Positions 1-8,221 of a DNA stretch of 64,000 bases are shown here, piece by piece; the stretch's first letter is position 1; each line of letters opens with the position of its first letter. Made by a program: the position numbers and the translations under genes. The DNA is from Sphingobacteriales bacterium. GTDB taxonomy: Bacteria; Bacteroidota; Bacteroidia; Chitinophagales; JADIYW01. The notes beneath the pieces are model-generated. The model was given only the letters and a program-made list of their open reading frames with translations. It made no database searches and was not told the DNA's origin. The stretch lies in assembly GCA_016719635.1 (NCBI GenBank), contig JADJYT010000001.1, forward strand, positions 496,001 to 560,000, in the 5' to 3' direction.

Positions 1-70
1 CTTAAATTGAGCGGGTAAACGCTTAGGCTGAAATATGATCGTTCGCGCAAGGAGCATTGCTAAAAATAAA

Positions 71-94
71 AAAAGGCTTGGATAAATCCAAGCC
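71..94 (-). terminator. Intrinsic terminator of the glutathione peroxidase gene
   Basis: The stem GGCTTGGAT/ATCCAAGCC (75-83 with 86-94) has a very short loop. Read on the minus strand it is followed by a T-rich tract (TTTTTTTATTTTTA, positions 74 down to 61). It lies 25 bases past the stop of the minus-strand gene ending at 119. Bases 1-70 hold nothing else recognisable. Confidence 0.75.
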
Positions 95-118
95 CAAGAT
101 TCTTAGTTCAGACTTAGT

Positions 119-733
119 TTATTTTAATAAGTCTTCTATGTACTGCATAAATTCAGGATCATTCACAGACGTTCTAGGTGCCACAGAGGCAACGATAGAA
201 CCATTTCTATCGATGATGAATTTCTGGTAATTCCATTTAATGGGTGCGTCCAACACGCCATTTTCATTTTTGTCGGTCAGAAATTTGTATAGGGGTGCCA
301 TGTCTTTCCCTTTTACGGATATTTTGGAAAAAATAGGAAAGGTCACTCCGTAATTTTTAGAACAGAACGCTTTTATTTCCGCATTATCTAACGGTTCCTG
401 TCCCATAAAATTGTTTTCAGGAAAACCCAATACCACTACGCCTTTATCTTTGTATTTCTTGTAAAAAGCCTCCAGTTCGGCAAACTGCCCCACCAGGCCG
501 CATTGACTGGCGGTATTTACAATCACTATGATATTACCTTTGTACTGAGCCAATGAAACGTCTTTTCCGTCAATATCTTTAAGCGTAAAATCATGAACGG
601 ATTTACCGGACAAAGCACCTGCAACGCTGGCTTCGGCTTTTGTGCTGCTGGCATTACAACTAATCGTAATGGCTGTAAGCGAGAGCACGACAGCACTTAA
701 TTTAATTAATTTGTATTTCATATTATTAAACAT
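119..733 (-). CDS. Glutathione peroxidase-family lipoprotein
   Basis: Peroxide-reducing thiol peroxidase of the GPx fold, probably anchored in the envelope. Counting from the upstream TTG at 739, a hydrophobic signal ends in a lipobox-like TIS-C28. The GPx core holds the peroxidatic Cys80 in NTASQCG, the WN pair at 169-170, and a second Cys126 in AFCSKNYG where many bacterial members keep the resolving cysteine. The usual FPCNQF motif reads FPENNF, so the tetrad Gln is Asn; I recall this variant from other Bacteroidota members. ATG starts exist at 733 and 721; 721 gives the cleanest signal peptide (MKYKLIKL...). It is Cys-type, not Sec. The physiological reductant is probably thioredoxin-like, by inference. 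A terminator follows directly. Confidence 0.88.
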   Translation of the reverse strand: MFNNMKYKLIKLSAVVLSLTAITISCNASSTKAEASVAGALSGKSVHDFTLKDIDGKDVSLAQYKGNIIVIVNTASQCGLVGQFAELEAFYKKYKDKGVVVLGFPENNFMGQEPLDNAEIKAFCSKNYGVTFPIFSKISVKGKDMAPLYKFLTDKNENGVLDAPIKWNYQKFIIDRNGSIVASVAPRTSVNDPEFMQYIEDLLK

Positions 734-984
734 AAGCAATAAACAATAATTAAAGGTGTTTCGTTCAAATGTAGTTTAATTTTAACAAAAAACCACTACA
801 GAACACCATCCATCCAGAATAATCAAATATCATTCCAAACAGACGATTTTTGCGGAGAAAAGGAATATGCCATTTTGATATAGGACTGATTTTTTACCCG
901 GTCAACATTGTAGCATCAATATTTATTGTAATTTGTGTGAATTTTGTGCGTTGTTTATATAGATAACCTTTTTATACCGTATTT

Positions 985-1716
985 ATGGAATACATTAGTA
1001 GTGACAAACAATTTATGGATTCAAAGAACACGGAAACCAGAAAATACCATATCCTTATTGTCGATAAGGATAAAGCCAGTATAGAGCAGACGATTAAATC
1101 TTTCAAGACAGACAATTATAAATTCACGGAGGTAACCAAAACCAAGGATTTGGTGAGTGTCATCAAGAAAGAAAAGCCTGACCTGGTTATTCTGGAAGTT
1201 GACCTGAATGAAGCGGACGGCATAGAAATCTGCTGGGATATCCGTGCAGATGCCAATTTGGCCAAACTGCCTATTGTATTCTTTTCCAACCGTTCGGATG
1301 ACTTTACTCAAATCACCGCTTTTGAATCCGGTTCGGATGAGTTTATTTCCAAAACTTCCCGCTCCAGGCTGTTTTCACACCGAATCAAAGCATTGCTGCG
1401 ACGCAGCTATGACAAGGAAGAAACCCCGAAAGAAATCAAAAAATACGGTAACCTGGAGATTGATGAAGAACAAGTGATGATTTACAAAAAAGGAGAACCG
1501 CTGAAACTATCCAAAAAAGAGTTTCAGCTGGTGGTACTCCTCACCTCCCGCCCGGGAAAAGTGTTCAAACGCAACTACATCCTGCTAAAAGTATGGGGGG
1601 ATGATATCATCGTCGGTGACCGGAACATTGACACACATATAAAAAAAATTCGGAAAAAAGTTGGTAAACAACACATTGAAACCGTGCGTGGTGTCGGCTA
1701 TAAGTTCATTCCTTAA
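985..1716 (+). CDS. OmpR/PhoB-type response regulator with atypical receiver
   Basis: DNA-binding response regulator of 243 aa. Residues ~21-140 form a CheY-like receiver and ~150-243 a winged helix (LSKKEFQLVVLL ... DTHIKKIRKKVG ... VRGVGYKFIP). The receiver is degenerate at the phosphorylation site. The acceptor position in PDLVILEVDL is Glu71 instead of Asp, and the acidic pair reads D27-K28 rather than DD. Ser101 and the conserved Lys123 remain. A Glu there can mimic phospho-Asp, so the protein may be constitutively active or controlled without a kinase (inference). No histidine kinase is adjacent. An alternative ATG at 1015 would still keep the whole receiver. Confidence 0.9.
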   Translation: MEYISSDKQFMDSKNTETRKYHILIVDKDKASIEQTIKSFKTDNYKFTEVTKTKDLVSVIKKEKPDLVILEVDLNEADGIEICWDIRADANLAKLPIVFFSNRSDDFTQITAFESGSDEFISKTSRSRLFSHRIKALLRRSYDKEETPKEIKKYGNLEIDEEQVMIYKKGEPLKLSKKEFQLVVLLTSRPGKVFKRNYILLKVWGDDIIVGDRNIDTHIKKIRKKVGKQHIETVRGVGYKFIP

Positions 1717-1783
1717 CTAAGTTTTCCACTTAATCATCAATTACCGGCTATAAGCCAAATTTTAAATTATTAGTTTTAAATTA

Positions 1784-1818
1784 TTTAATAAGTATATGAA
1801 ATTCAAATACTTATTAAA
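1784..1818. repeat. AT-rich inverted repeat
   Basis: Perfect 12-bp arms TTTAATAAGTAT and ATACTTATTAAA flank an 11-base loop, about 70 bases after the response-regulator stop. It lacks a following T tract, so it is either a weak terminator or a protein-binding dyad. The rest of 1717-1924 shows nothing recognisable. Confidence 0.45.
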
Positions 1819-1924
1819 CTAAATGTTATCAGATACGCAACGGCGGAAAATAGTGTTGTTAATAAAAACAAATTGATAATCCTGTTCAAATAGACTAATT
1901 TGAATGAACTAAAATCAAACAATT

Positions 1925-2340
1925 ATGAATGCAAGAGTTTTAATTGCAGCCCTGGCGGGCGCAGTAGCTTCCTTTCTGTTAGGATGGCTCTTTTACGGCT
2001 TCTTATTGCCGGATTTCTATGCCGCACATTCCCTGCATTATGCCGGTCTGGAAAAATGCCGCCGAATCTTATTGGTATTTTTGTGGCAGGCTTTGCCTAT
2101 ACCCTGCTGATGGCTATCATATTCAGCAATTGGGCAGCTATTACCACTCTTAAAAACGGTGCCCTGGCAGGTTCCGCCATTTCGCTGTTGATTGCCCTAA
2201 GTGTAGATTTAGGCATGTGGTCAACCATGAATCTTTATGGCAGGCAGGTTGTCATAACCGATGTATTGGTTAACACTGTAATGGGTGCTGTTATTGGTGC
2301 TGTCATTGCATGGGTTTTGGGATACAAGAAAACAGCTTAA
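1925..2340 (+). pseudogene. DUF1761-like small membrane protein, frameshifted
   Basis: Two overlapping reading frames together make one small integral membrane protein of about 138 aa. The first gives MNARVLIAALAGAV...HYAGLEK (from 1925). The second continues MPPNLIGIFVAGFAY...VLGYKKTA to 2340. The break is in the A5 run at 2052-2056: adding one A restores a single frame. Four hydrophobic segments and the N-terminal pattern resemble DUF1761 proteins (recognised by pattern only). The gene is either a recent pseudogene, a programmed -1 shift, or an assembly error. No canonical slippery heptamer is in register, so programmed shifting is least likely. A strong terminator follows at 2373. Confidence 0.7.
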
Positions 2341-2372
2341 TAATCAGGCAGTAATACTATAAACCAATAAAA

Positions 2373-2397
2373 GGCATCGCACTTGCGATGCCTTTTT
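2373..2397 (+). terminator. Intrinsic terminator
   Basis: GGCATCGCA and TGCGATGCC pair with a 2-base inner loop and are followed by TTTTT. The arms are preceded by AAAA, so the hairpin could work in both directions. It closes the DUF1761-like gene. Confidence 0.85.
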
Positions 2398-2463
2398 ATA
2401 CAACAACTCTTCAACTAAAATACAGGCTTTAAGAACATACTTCTGCTTTCTCACAGATTTTAG

Positions 2464-2485
2464 TATGTTTGTATAAATACATACA
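2464..2485 (+). promoter_or_regulatory. -7 box overlapped by a dyad, upstream of the SDR gene
   Basis: TATGTTTG (2464-2471) fits the Bacteroidota -7 consensus TAnnTTTG. It overlaps an inverted repeat TGTTTGTA-TAAA-TACATACA (2466-2485, 7 of 8 pairs), which ends three bases before the ATG. The layout suggests repression by a TetR/MarR-like dimer (inference). Confidence 0.4.
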
Positions 2486-2487
2486 AT

Positions 2488-3300
2488 ATGAGCCAGCTAC
2501 AAAACAACCTTGTTATCATTACCGGTGCAGGATCCGGCATCGGGCGGGCACTGACACTGCAGGCCGCCTCGGAAGGGGCAAAGGTAATTGCCTGTGATGT
2601 AAACGAGAGCAGCCTCGACGAAACACTGGAACTTGCTCAGGGTAAACCAGAAAAATACATGCTGGATGTCGCCGATTCGGCCCAAATAGAGCGGTTTGCT
2701 GTGGATATTATCCAAAAACACCCCGATGATGAAATCATTTTAATCAACAATGCGGGTGTTGGATTGACATCCGGAACGTTTACAGAAACTCCTCTGGAAG
2801 ATTTTGAATGGTTGATGAACATCAACCTCTGGGGAGTGGTGCGGATGACAAAGGCCTTTCTGCCACATCTGTTGCAGCAAAATAAAGGGCATATCGTCAA
2901 TATCTCCAGCGTATTCGGGTTGGCAGGCATGCCGACCAACTCCGCCTATTGTACCGCAAAATTCGGCGTAAAAGGATTTACGGACGTGCTGAAAGCGGAA
3001 TTAATGCAAACGAATGTGAAAGTCAGCTCTGTACATCCGGGTGGCATTAAAACCAATATTGCCCGCAATTCCAGGATATCAGCGACACAGGATGTGAAGG
3101 AGGCAAAAGCGCTTATGGCAAAATTTGAAAAAGAAGCACTGAAAATGCCTCCCGAGAAAGCGGCAGCTGTAATAATAAAAGGTATCCGGAAAGATGAACC
3201 CCGCATATTAATAGGAAATGACGCCAAAGCGCTGGACTGGATTGTTCGTATGTTCCCCAACACCTATCATAAAGTGATAGCGAAAGTGTTTAAGGTCTGA
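2488..3300 (+). CDS. Short-chain dehydrogenase/reductase
   Basis: Classical NAD(P)(H)-dependent SDR of 270 aa. The N-terminal cofactor motif TGAGSGIG (13-20) is followed by D38 after beta2 (ACDVNE), which favours NAD(H). Further motifs are NNAG, the catalytic Ser in NISSVFG, and YCTAK (YxxxK). A C-terminal extension contains PPEKAA and FPNTYHKVIAKVFKV, as in bacterial oxidoreductases acting on lipid-like or acyl substrates. The substrate cannot be read from sequence. It is monocistronic: convergent with katG (24-base gap) and preceded by an operator-like dyad. Confidence 0.92.
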   Translation: MSQLQNNLVIITGAGSGIGRALTLQAASEGAKVIACDVNESSLDETLELAQGKPEKYMLDVADSAQIERFAVDIIQKHPDDEIILINNAGVGLTSGTFTETPLEDFEWLMNINLWGVVRMTKAFLPHLLQQNKGHIVNISSVFGLAGMPTNSAYCTAKFGVKGFTDVLKAELMQTNVKVSSVHPGGIKTNIARNSRISATQDVKEAKALMAKFEKEALKMPPEKAAAVIIKGIRKDEPRILIGNDAKALDWIVRMFPNTYHKVIAKVFKV

Positions 3301-3324
3301 ATCCTGCTTCAAAACGTGTTCGTA

Positions 3325-5544
3325 TCACCTTTTAAAGTCAAAACGGTCAAGGTTCATCACCTTGGTCCATGCCGCGACAAAGTCGTGTACAAATTTATCT
3401 TTTGAGTCCTCACAGGCATACACTTCTGCAAGAGCACGAAGTTCTGAATTCGAACCAAAGATAAGATCGACACGGGTACCTGTCCATTTTAATTCGCCTG
3501 TTTTACGGTCTCTGCCCTCAAACACCCCCTGAGTGCCCGGCGATGCCTTCCAGGTAGTGCCTGTATCGAGCAGTTTTAAAAAGAAGTCGTTGGTGAGTGC
3601 CTCCGGACTCTCAGTGAATATGCCGATTCTGGAGTTGTCGAAGTTAGCGTTCAGCACACGCATCCCTCCCACCAAAGCCGTCATCTCCGGCGCAGTCAGC
3701 GACAATAGCTGTGCTTTATCCACCAGCATTTCCTCTGCCGATGCGGTATGTTTGGGTTTATAGTAGTTACGGAACCCGTCAGCAGCCGGCTCCAGAACAG
3801 CAAATGAGTCTACATCCGTTTCTTCAGCAGCAGCATCGGCCCGGCCCGGTATAAATGGAACGGTTACATCAAAACCGGCATTTTTAGCCGCCTTCTCAAT
3901 GCCTGCAGATCCTGCCAGGACAATCAAATCGGCAAGTGAAACGATTTTACTACCCGTGTTGAATTCAGTTTGAATACCCTCCAGCGCCCTCAACACATTC
4001 GCCAGTTGAGCTGGATTGTTGACTTCCCAATCCTTTTGTGGTGCCAGGCGAATACGGGCACCGTTGGCACCACCTCTCTTATCAGAACCACGGAACGTGG
4101 ATGCGGATGCCCATGCCGTTGATACGAGTTGTGAAACAGATAATCCCGAGTCCATTATTTTTGCCTTTAGCACCATGATGTCCTTTTCGTCAATGAGCGG
4201 ATGTGAGACAGCCGGTATGGGGTCTTGCCATATCAGCGCTTTTGCAGGCACTTCCGGGCCAAGATAACGTGCAATGGGTCCCATATCGCGGTGTGTCAGC
4301 TTATACCAGGCTCGTGCGAAGGCATCTGCAAACTGGTCAGGGTTGTCCAAAAAGCGTCTCGATATTATCTCATAAGCCGGATCGAATCGCAAGGCGAGAT
4401 CGGTCGTCAGCATAATGGGTGTATGGCGTCTGGAAGGGTCATGTGCATCGGGCACTGTAGCTTCTCCCATGCCATGCTTCGGCTTCCACTGGTGCGCACC
4501 GGCCGGGCTTTTAGTCAGCTCCCATTCATAGCCGAACAGGTTCCAGAAAAAGTTATTGCTCCACTTCGTCGGGGTGGTCGTCCAGGCTCCTTCCAGGCCA
4601 CTTGTAATGGTATTGACCCCATTCCCGCTGCCGAGGGTATTTTTCCAGCCGAGGCTCTGCTCTTCGATGTCCGCAGCAGCAGGCTCAGGTCCTACATATT
4701 TGCCCGGATCGGCGGCTCCGTGTGTCTTGCCAAACGTATGACCGCCGGCAATCAACGCGACCGTTTCTTCGTCATTCATCGCCATACGTCCAAAAGTCTC
4801 CCGAATATCACGGGCTGCCAGGAGCGGATCCGGATTTCCATTTGGACCTTCCGGATTCACATAAATCAACCCCATCTGAACGGCAGCTAAAGGATTTTCC
4901 AGTTCACGGTCGCCGGTATAGCGTTTATCATCCAGCCACTTGTCTTCTGAACCCCAGTAGATATCTTCCTCAGGTTCCCAAACATCCTCCCTTCCGCCAC
5001 CGAAACCGAAGGTTTTAAAACCCATCGATTCTAGGGCGCAATTGCCGGCTAGAATCATCAGGTCAGCCCAAGAAATCTTTTTGCCGTATTTTTGTTTAAC
5101 GGGCCACAACAGCAGGCGTGCCTTGTCGAGGTTTGCGTTATCAGGCCAGCTGTTGAGTGGTGCAAACCGCTGTGTACCGGAACCCGCACCACCGCGGCCG
5201 TCCGAGATACGGTAAGTACCTGCGCTGTGCCAAGCCATCCTGATGAAGAACGGCCCATAGTGGCCATAATCGGCCGGCCACCAATCTTGCGACGTGGTCA
5301 TCAGGTCAAAGATATCTTTCTTCACAGCCTTCAGGTTAAGTTTCCTGAATTCCTCTGCATAGTTGAACCGCTCACCCATCGGATTGGACAAGGTAGAGTG
5401 TTGGCGGAGGATGTTTAATTTTAATTGATTGGGCCACCAGTCACGGTTTCTCGTGCCACTGCCGGCACTATGTTTTAGCGTTCCTCCCGAAAACGGGCAT
5501 TTGGACTCACCGGTTGGGTTGGTCATATCTTTACTGTTTTCCAT
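3325..5544 (-). CDS. katG: Catalase-peroxidase
   Basis: Bifunctional haem catalase-peroxidase that removes H2O2; 739 aa is the full family length, with two peroxidase-like halves. The distal haem pocket is R102-M-A-W105-H106 and the proximal ligand is H269 in GGHTFGKTHG. The covalent Met-Tyr-Trp adduct of true KatG can be formed by W105, Y228 (LIYVNPEGP) and M254 (FGRMAMND). No signal peptide, so it is cytosolic. An OxyR-type dyad (5609-5623) lies 65 bases upstream of the ATG and a TACTTTAA -7-like box is at 5571-5578 (minus strand), implying peroxide induction. Confidence 0.98.
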   Translation of the reverse strand: MENSKDMTNPTGESKCPFSGGTLKHSAGSGTRNRDWWPNQLKLNILRQHSTLSNPMGERFNYAEEFRKLNLKAVKKDIFDLMTTSQDWWPADYGHYGPFFIRMAWHSAGTYRISDGRGGAGSGTQRFAPLNSWPDNANLDKARLLLWPVKQKYGKKISWADLMILAGNCALESMGFKTFGFGGGREDVWEPEEDIYWGSEDKWLDDKRYTGDRELENPLAAVQMGLIYVNPEGPNGNPDPLLAARDIRETFGRMAMNDEETVALIAGGHTFGKTHGAADPGKYVGPEPAAADIEEQSLGWKNTLGSGNGVNTITSGLEGAWTTTPTKWSNNFFWNLFGYEWELTKSPAGAHQWKPKHGMGEATVPDAHDPSRRHTPIMLTTDLALRFDPAYEIISRRFLDNPDQFADAFARAWYKLTHRDMGPIARYLGPEVPAKALIWQDPIPAVSHPLIDEKDIMVLKAKIMDSGLSVSQLVSTAWASASTFRGSDKRGGANGARIRLAPQKDWEVNNPAQLANVLRALEGIQTEFNTGSKIVSLADLIVLAGSAGIEKAAKNAGFDVTVPFIPGRADAAAEETDVDSFAVLEPAADGFRNYYKPKHTASAEEMLVDKAQLLSLTAPEMTALVGGMRVLNANFDNSRIGIFTESPEALTNDFFLKLLDTGTTWKASPGTQGVFEGRDRKTGELKWTGTRVDLIFGSNSELRALAEVYACEDSKDKFVHDFVAAWTKVMNLDRFDFKR

Positions 5545-5608
5545 AACGAGGTTAATTTTTTTTAGAATAATTAAAGTACAATTTAGTACATTATGTTCAA
5601 TTTATCTC

Positions 5609-5623
5609 ATAGATAATAACTAT
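5609..5623 (-). promoter_or_regulatory. OxyR-type binding dyad upstream of katG
   Basis: ATAGATAATAACTAT matches the OxyR half-operator consensus ATAGntnnnanCTAT at every defined position. It sits about 31 bases upstream of the katG -7-like box, where an activator could contact RNA polymerase. Flanking repeats needed for a full four-element site are only partly conserved (CAAT at 7 bases on one side). Confidence 0.6.
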
Positions 5624-5715
5624 CAGACGAACACAAAATCTTATAGGGATATAGAGAATGGGCATTACCCAATTACAGGAGGATTCGTTGTTGAATTTTC
5701 TCTAAATATATTCCG

Positions 5716-5723
5716 TACCTTTG
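5716..5723 (+). promoter_or_regulatory. -7 box of the PhnA-family gene
   Basis: TACCTTTG fits TAnnTTTG exactly and lies 16 bases before the ATG. A GTTG element about 22 bases upstream could serve as the -33 box. Confidence 0.5.
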
Positions 5724-5739
5724 TAAACATTTCGAAATC

Positions 5740-6318
5740 ATGAGTGTAGAATCAGAACTAAGAGCGCGCAGCAATAACCAATGTGAATTATGCGCATCCA
5801 CCCATAATTTAAGCGTTTACGATATCCCTCCCCATCCGCAGCAGCGCATCGGCGACAGCCTGCTGGTATGCGAGACGTGCAGCAACCAGCTCAACCGGAA
5901 AGAACCGATGGACAGCGCGCACTGGAAATGCCTTTTAGACAGCATGTGGAGCGAAGTGCCGGCTGTACAGGTCGTTGCGTGGCGGATGCTCAACCGTTTA
6001 CGCCATGAAAGCTGGGCTGTAGATGCCATAGACATGCTATACTTTGACGATACCACTATGGCATGGGCAAAATCTACCGGCGACCATGAAAACTCATCCG
6101 AAGTGGAATTGCATAAAGATTGCAATGGCAATATCCTGCAAAACGGGGACTCGGTGATACTCACCAAATCGCTGGATGTGAAAGGCTCCAACCTGAATGC
6201 CCGTTTAGGTACAGTCGTCAAGAATATCCGGCTGGTGCACGACAACACGGAACAAATTGAGGGCAAAATCGAGGGACAGACGATTGTTATCCTGACCAAA
6301 TATTTAAGAAAAGTATAG
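5740..6318 (+). CDS. PhnA/YjdN-family zinc-ribbon protein
   Basis: 192 aa. The N-terminal zinc ribbon uses C15-x2-C18 (CELC) and C44-x2-C47 (CETC). The C-terminal PhnA domain, residues ~125-192, reads KDCNGNILQNGDSVILTKSL...KGSNLNARLGTVVKNIRLV. The family was once tied to alkylphosphonate use by its position in E. coli, but it is not phosphonoacetate hydrolase and its function is unsettled. The middle segment (~50-120) is not recognised. It stands alone with its own promoter, divergent from katG; the shared intergenic region could couple both to peroxide stress, which is inference. Confidence 0.85.
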   Translation: MSVESELRARSNNQCELCASTHNLSVYDIPPHPQQRIGDSLLVCETCSNQLNRKEPMDSAHWKCLLDSMWSEVPAVQVVAWRMLNRLRHESWAVDAIDMLYFDDTTMAWAKSTGDHENSSEVELHKDCNGNILQNGDSVILTKSLDVKGSNLNARLGTVVKNIRLVHDNTEQIEGKIEGQTIVILTKYLRKV

Positions 6319-6384
6319 CATTGTATATTTCAAACAGAAATGCAACCAGTATAACTATTCACCCTCCCTGTCTTAAAAAGTGTG

Positions 6385-6394
6385 TAACTTTAAT
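6385..6394 (+). promoter_or_regulatory. TAACTTTAAT promoter-like box
   Basis: This is a variant of TAnnTTTG ending in A. It lies 14 bases before the ATG of the small membrane protein. The same ten bases occur before the next gene (6640). Confidence 0.33.
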
Positions 6395-6408
6395 GGCAAA
6401 TCAGTTAC

Positions 6409-6612
6409 ATGAACTTTTTAAAAACAAAAACAACCTGGTCTAATTGGGAATTGGGCTTACTTAAACTGGGCGCTGGCTCCTGCTATCTGCTAATCGGACT
6501 TTATTTCTATGAATACCTGATTCAATACATCTGGATATTCCGTATTGCCTGTGTTGTTACCATCGTCTGGCTGCTTATCATCTGGTCAAAAAAAGAAAAG
6601 ACACGTTCCTGA
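6409..6612 (+). CDS. Small two-helix membrane protein
   Basis: 67 aa with two predicted membrane segments (about 18-36 and 42-60), a short polar N-terminus (KTKTTWSNWE) and a basic C-terminal tail (KKEKTRS) that should face the cytoplasm. It is not assigned to a named family; similar short proteins are common in Bacteroidota genomes. A promoter-like TAACTTTAAT box immediately upstream supports expression. Confidence 0.7.
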   Translation: MNFLKTKTTWSNWELGLLKLGAGSCYLLIGLYFYEYLIQYIWIFRIACVVTIVWLLIIWSKKEKTRS

Positions 6613-6639
6613 ATAGTGTTACCTGTTTCAAATAAATCG

Positions 6640-6649
6640 TAACTTTAAT
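6640..6649 (+). promoter_or_regulatory. TAACTTTAAT promoter-like box
   Basis: Identical to the ten-base box at 6385-6394 and located 25 bases before the ATG of the DUF4242 gene. Confidence 0.33.
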
Positions 6650-6674
6650 TTATTCAAAACCAAAAAATAAACCT

Positions 6675-6947
6675 ATGCCAACCTATGTAATCGAAAGAGA
6701 AATACCCGGAGCGGGAAATCTGTCACCTGAACAACTGAAAGCCATTTCACAAACCTCCTGCGGAGTATTAAGGAGTATGGGTTCTGAAATCCAGTGGGTA
6801 CACAGCTATGTTACTGCCAATAAAATTTACTGCATTTACAATGCGCCCAACGAAGAAATGGTGAGGGAACATGCCCGGCAAGGCGGCTTTCCGGCCAATG
6901 CGGTCAATGCTGTCAGTACCGTTATTGACCCAGGTACTGCTGAATAG
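6675..6947 (+). CDS. DUF4242 (SCO4226-like nickel-binding) protein
   Basis: 90 aa cytosolic protein starting MPTYVIEREIPGAG, with QWVHSYVTANKIYCIYNAP in the middle. This is the dimeric ferredoxin-like fold of DUF4242, whose Streptomyces member SCO4226 binds nickel. The conserved 'NEEMVREHARQGGFPANAV' helix is present. The role in Bacteroidota is not known. It has its own promoter-like box and is convergent with the VF530 gene, only 9 bases apart. Confidence 0.85.
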   Translation: MPTYVIEREIPGAGNLSPEQLKAISQTSCGVLRSMGSEIQWVHSYVTANKIYCIYNAPNEEMVREHARQGGFPANAVNAVSTVIDPGTAE

Positions 6948-6956
6948 TTTTATATA

Positions 6957-7211
6957 CTATTCTTTATAATCAAACCATTCTTCTTTTATCCCATCGCGTG
7001 TAATGTAGATGAATATGGTTTCCAGCCGTTGCCGCGCCCAGGGTGTTTTGCGCAAAAAAGTCAGGCTTGACTTGATGGAAGGATTGATTTTAAAACAATT
7101 TACCGGCACTTGGTCATACAAACCTTCCCAGCTGTAATAGGCCAGCAGGTAACGAAGCATCATTTCCAACGTGATGCCGTGCAGAGGGTTATTGGTTTGT
7201 CTTTCCGGCAT
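6957..7211 (-). CDS. VF530-family (DUF2132) DNA-binding protein
   Basis: 84 aa. NPLHGITLEMMLRYLL, CFKINPSIKSSLTFLRKTPWAR and the following helix are the hallmarks of the VF530 family, small helical proteins reported to bind DNA. A longer acidic/aromatic tail (YITRDGIKEEWFDYKE) follows the family core. It is transcribed alone on the minus strand. Confidence 0.85.
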   Translation of the reverse strand: MPERQTNNPLHGITLEMMLRYLLAYYSWEGLYDQVPVNCFKINPSIKSSLTFLRKTPWARQRLETIFIYITRDGIKEEWFDYKE

Positions 7212-7302
7212 ATCTTATTTTTACAAAACTCAATACGGAAACTAATATAGGCATAAATCTAAAAAAGTTATATTGTGTACAGAATTAACCAACTGTCAAA
7301 AT

Positions 7303-8208
7303 ATGTCTGGCAAACCAAAACTGAATATTTTCCAATTACTGATCATAACCATTCTGCTCACATCCTGCAGTTTTAATAAACTGTTTCTGCAGCCTGCCAA
7401 GATACCTGCCTCTACAACTCAACTCAGACTAAAAACGTCCAGCGACTCCACTGTGGTTTTATTTTCAGGGGAGGCTCATCAGCCGTTGTTCCTAAAAAAC
7501 GGGACGGATACCATTACTTTTGATTTCTCCATAGAAAGCGTAAACTACAAAAGTGCCCACGGCAATATACTGAACGGGTGGCTCTTAAAACCCAAGAACA
7601 CTACCGCCACCACTACCCTGCTCCACCTGCACGGCAACGGAGGCTGTCTGCTCAGTCAATACAAGGCCATTTCCCCGCTTGCAGAAAAAGGGTTTCAGGT
7701 ATTTATGTTCGACTACAGCGGCTTCGGATTCTCTCAGGGAAAATCCACCCGGAAAAATGTGCTCATCGATGCGCTTTCCACACTCGATTATCTAAAAACA
7801 AGGCCGGATATCAACACCACAACACTGCTGTTGTACGGACAGTCACTCGGCGGACACCTGTCGGCTGTGGTGGCAGCTCAGCGACCGGATGCAATCAGCG
7901 GACTCATCATAGAAGGTGCTTTTTCTTCCCATAAAGACATCGGCGGGCACATGGTTCCGGTACTGGGGAAAATATTCGTCAAACAGGGGTACAGCGCCGT
8001 CAAATCCATCAAAGATTTTCATAAACCGGTTTTGGTCATACACAGCACGGAGGACGAAATGATTCCATTTTACATGGGTAAAAAGATATTTGACCATGCC
8101 AATGAGCCTAAAGAATTTTACGAAGTAAAAAAATGCCATATCTGCGCTCCGCAATTTTATGCAGCTGAAATCGCGGAAAAAATAAAAAAAATGCTGATTG
8201 CAAAATGA
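7303..8208 (+). CDS. Alpha/beta-hydrolase lipoprotein
   Basis: About 301 aa serine hydrolase. The ATG at 7303 is preferred over an upstream TTG (7273) because it places a normal signal (IFQLLIITILLTSC) with lipobox LTSC directly after the start. The nucleophile elbow is GQSLGG, the acid lies in HSTEDEMIP, the oxyanion region is HLHGNGG, and the likely catalytic His is in KKCHICAP. It resembles the ABHD13/BEM46 type. The gene ends 13 bases before pbpC and probably shares its transcript, which suggests an envelope role; the substrate is unknown. Confidence 0.85.
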   Translation: MSGKPKLNIFQLLIITILLTSCSFNKLFLQPAKIPASTTQLRLKTSSDSTVVLFSGEAHQPLFLKNGTDTITFDFSIESVNYKSAHGNILNGWLLKPKNTTATTTLLHLHGNGGCLLSQYKAISPLAEKGFQVFMFDYSGFGFSQGKSTRKNVLIDALSTLDYLKTRPDINTTTLLLYGQSLGGHLSAVVAAQRPDAISGLIIEGAFSSHKDIGGHMVPVLGKIFVKQGYSAVKSIKDFHKPVLVIHSTEDEMIPFYMGKKIFDHANEPKEFYEVKKCHICAPQFYAAEIAEKIKKMLIAK

Positions 8209-8221
8209 CGGTTAAAGGAAA

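Noticed and set aside
119..733. Asn in place of Gln in the GPx motif (FPENNF) as a novel feature
   Set aside because: I recall the same variant in other Bacteroidota, so it is probably a clade trait.
4225..5418. Several plus-strand frames inside katG
   Set aside because: KatG is unambiguous over this stretch and these frames show no recognisable domain.
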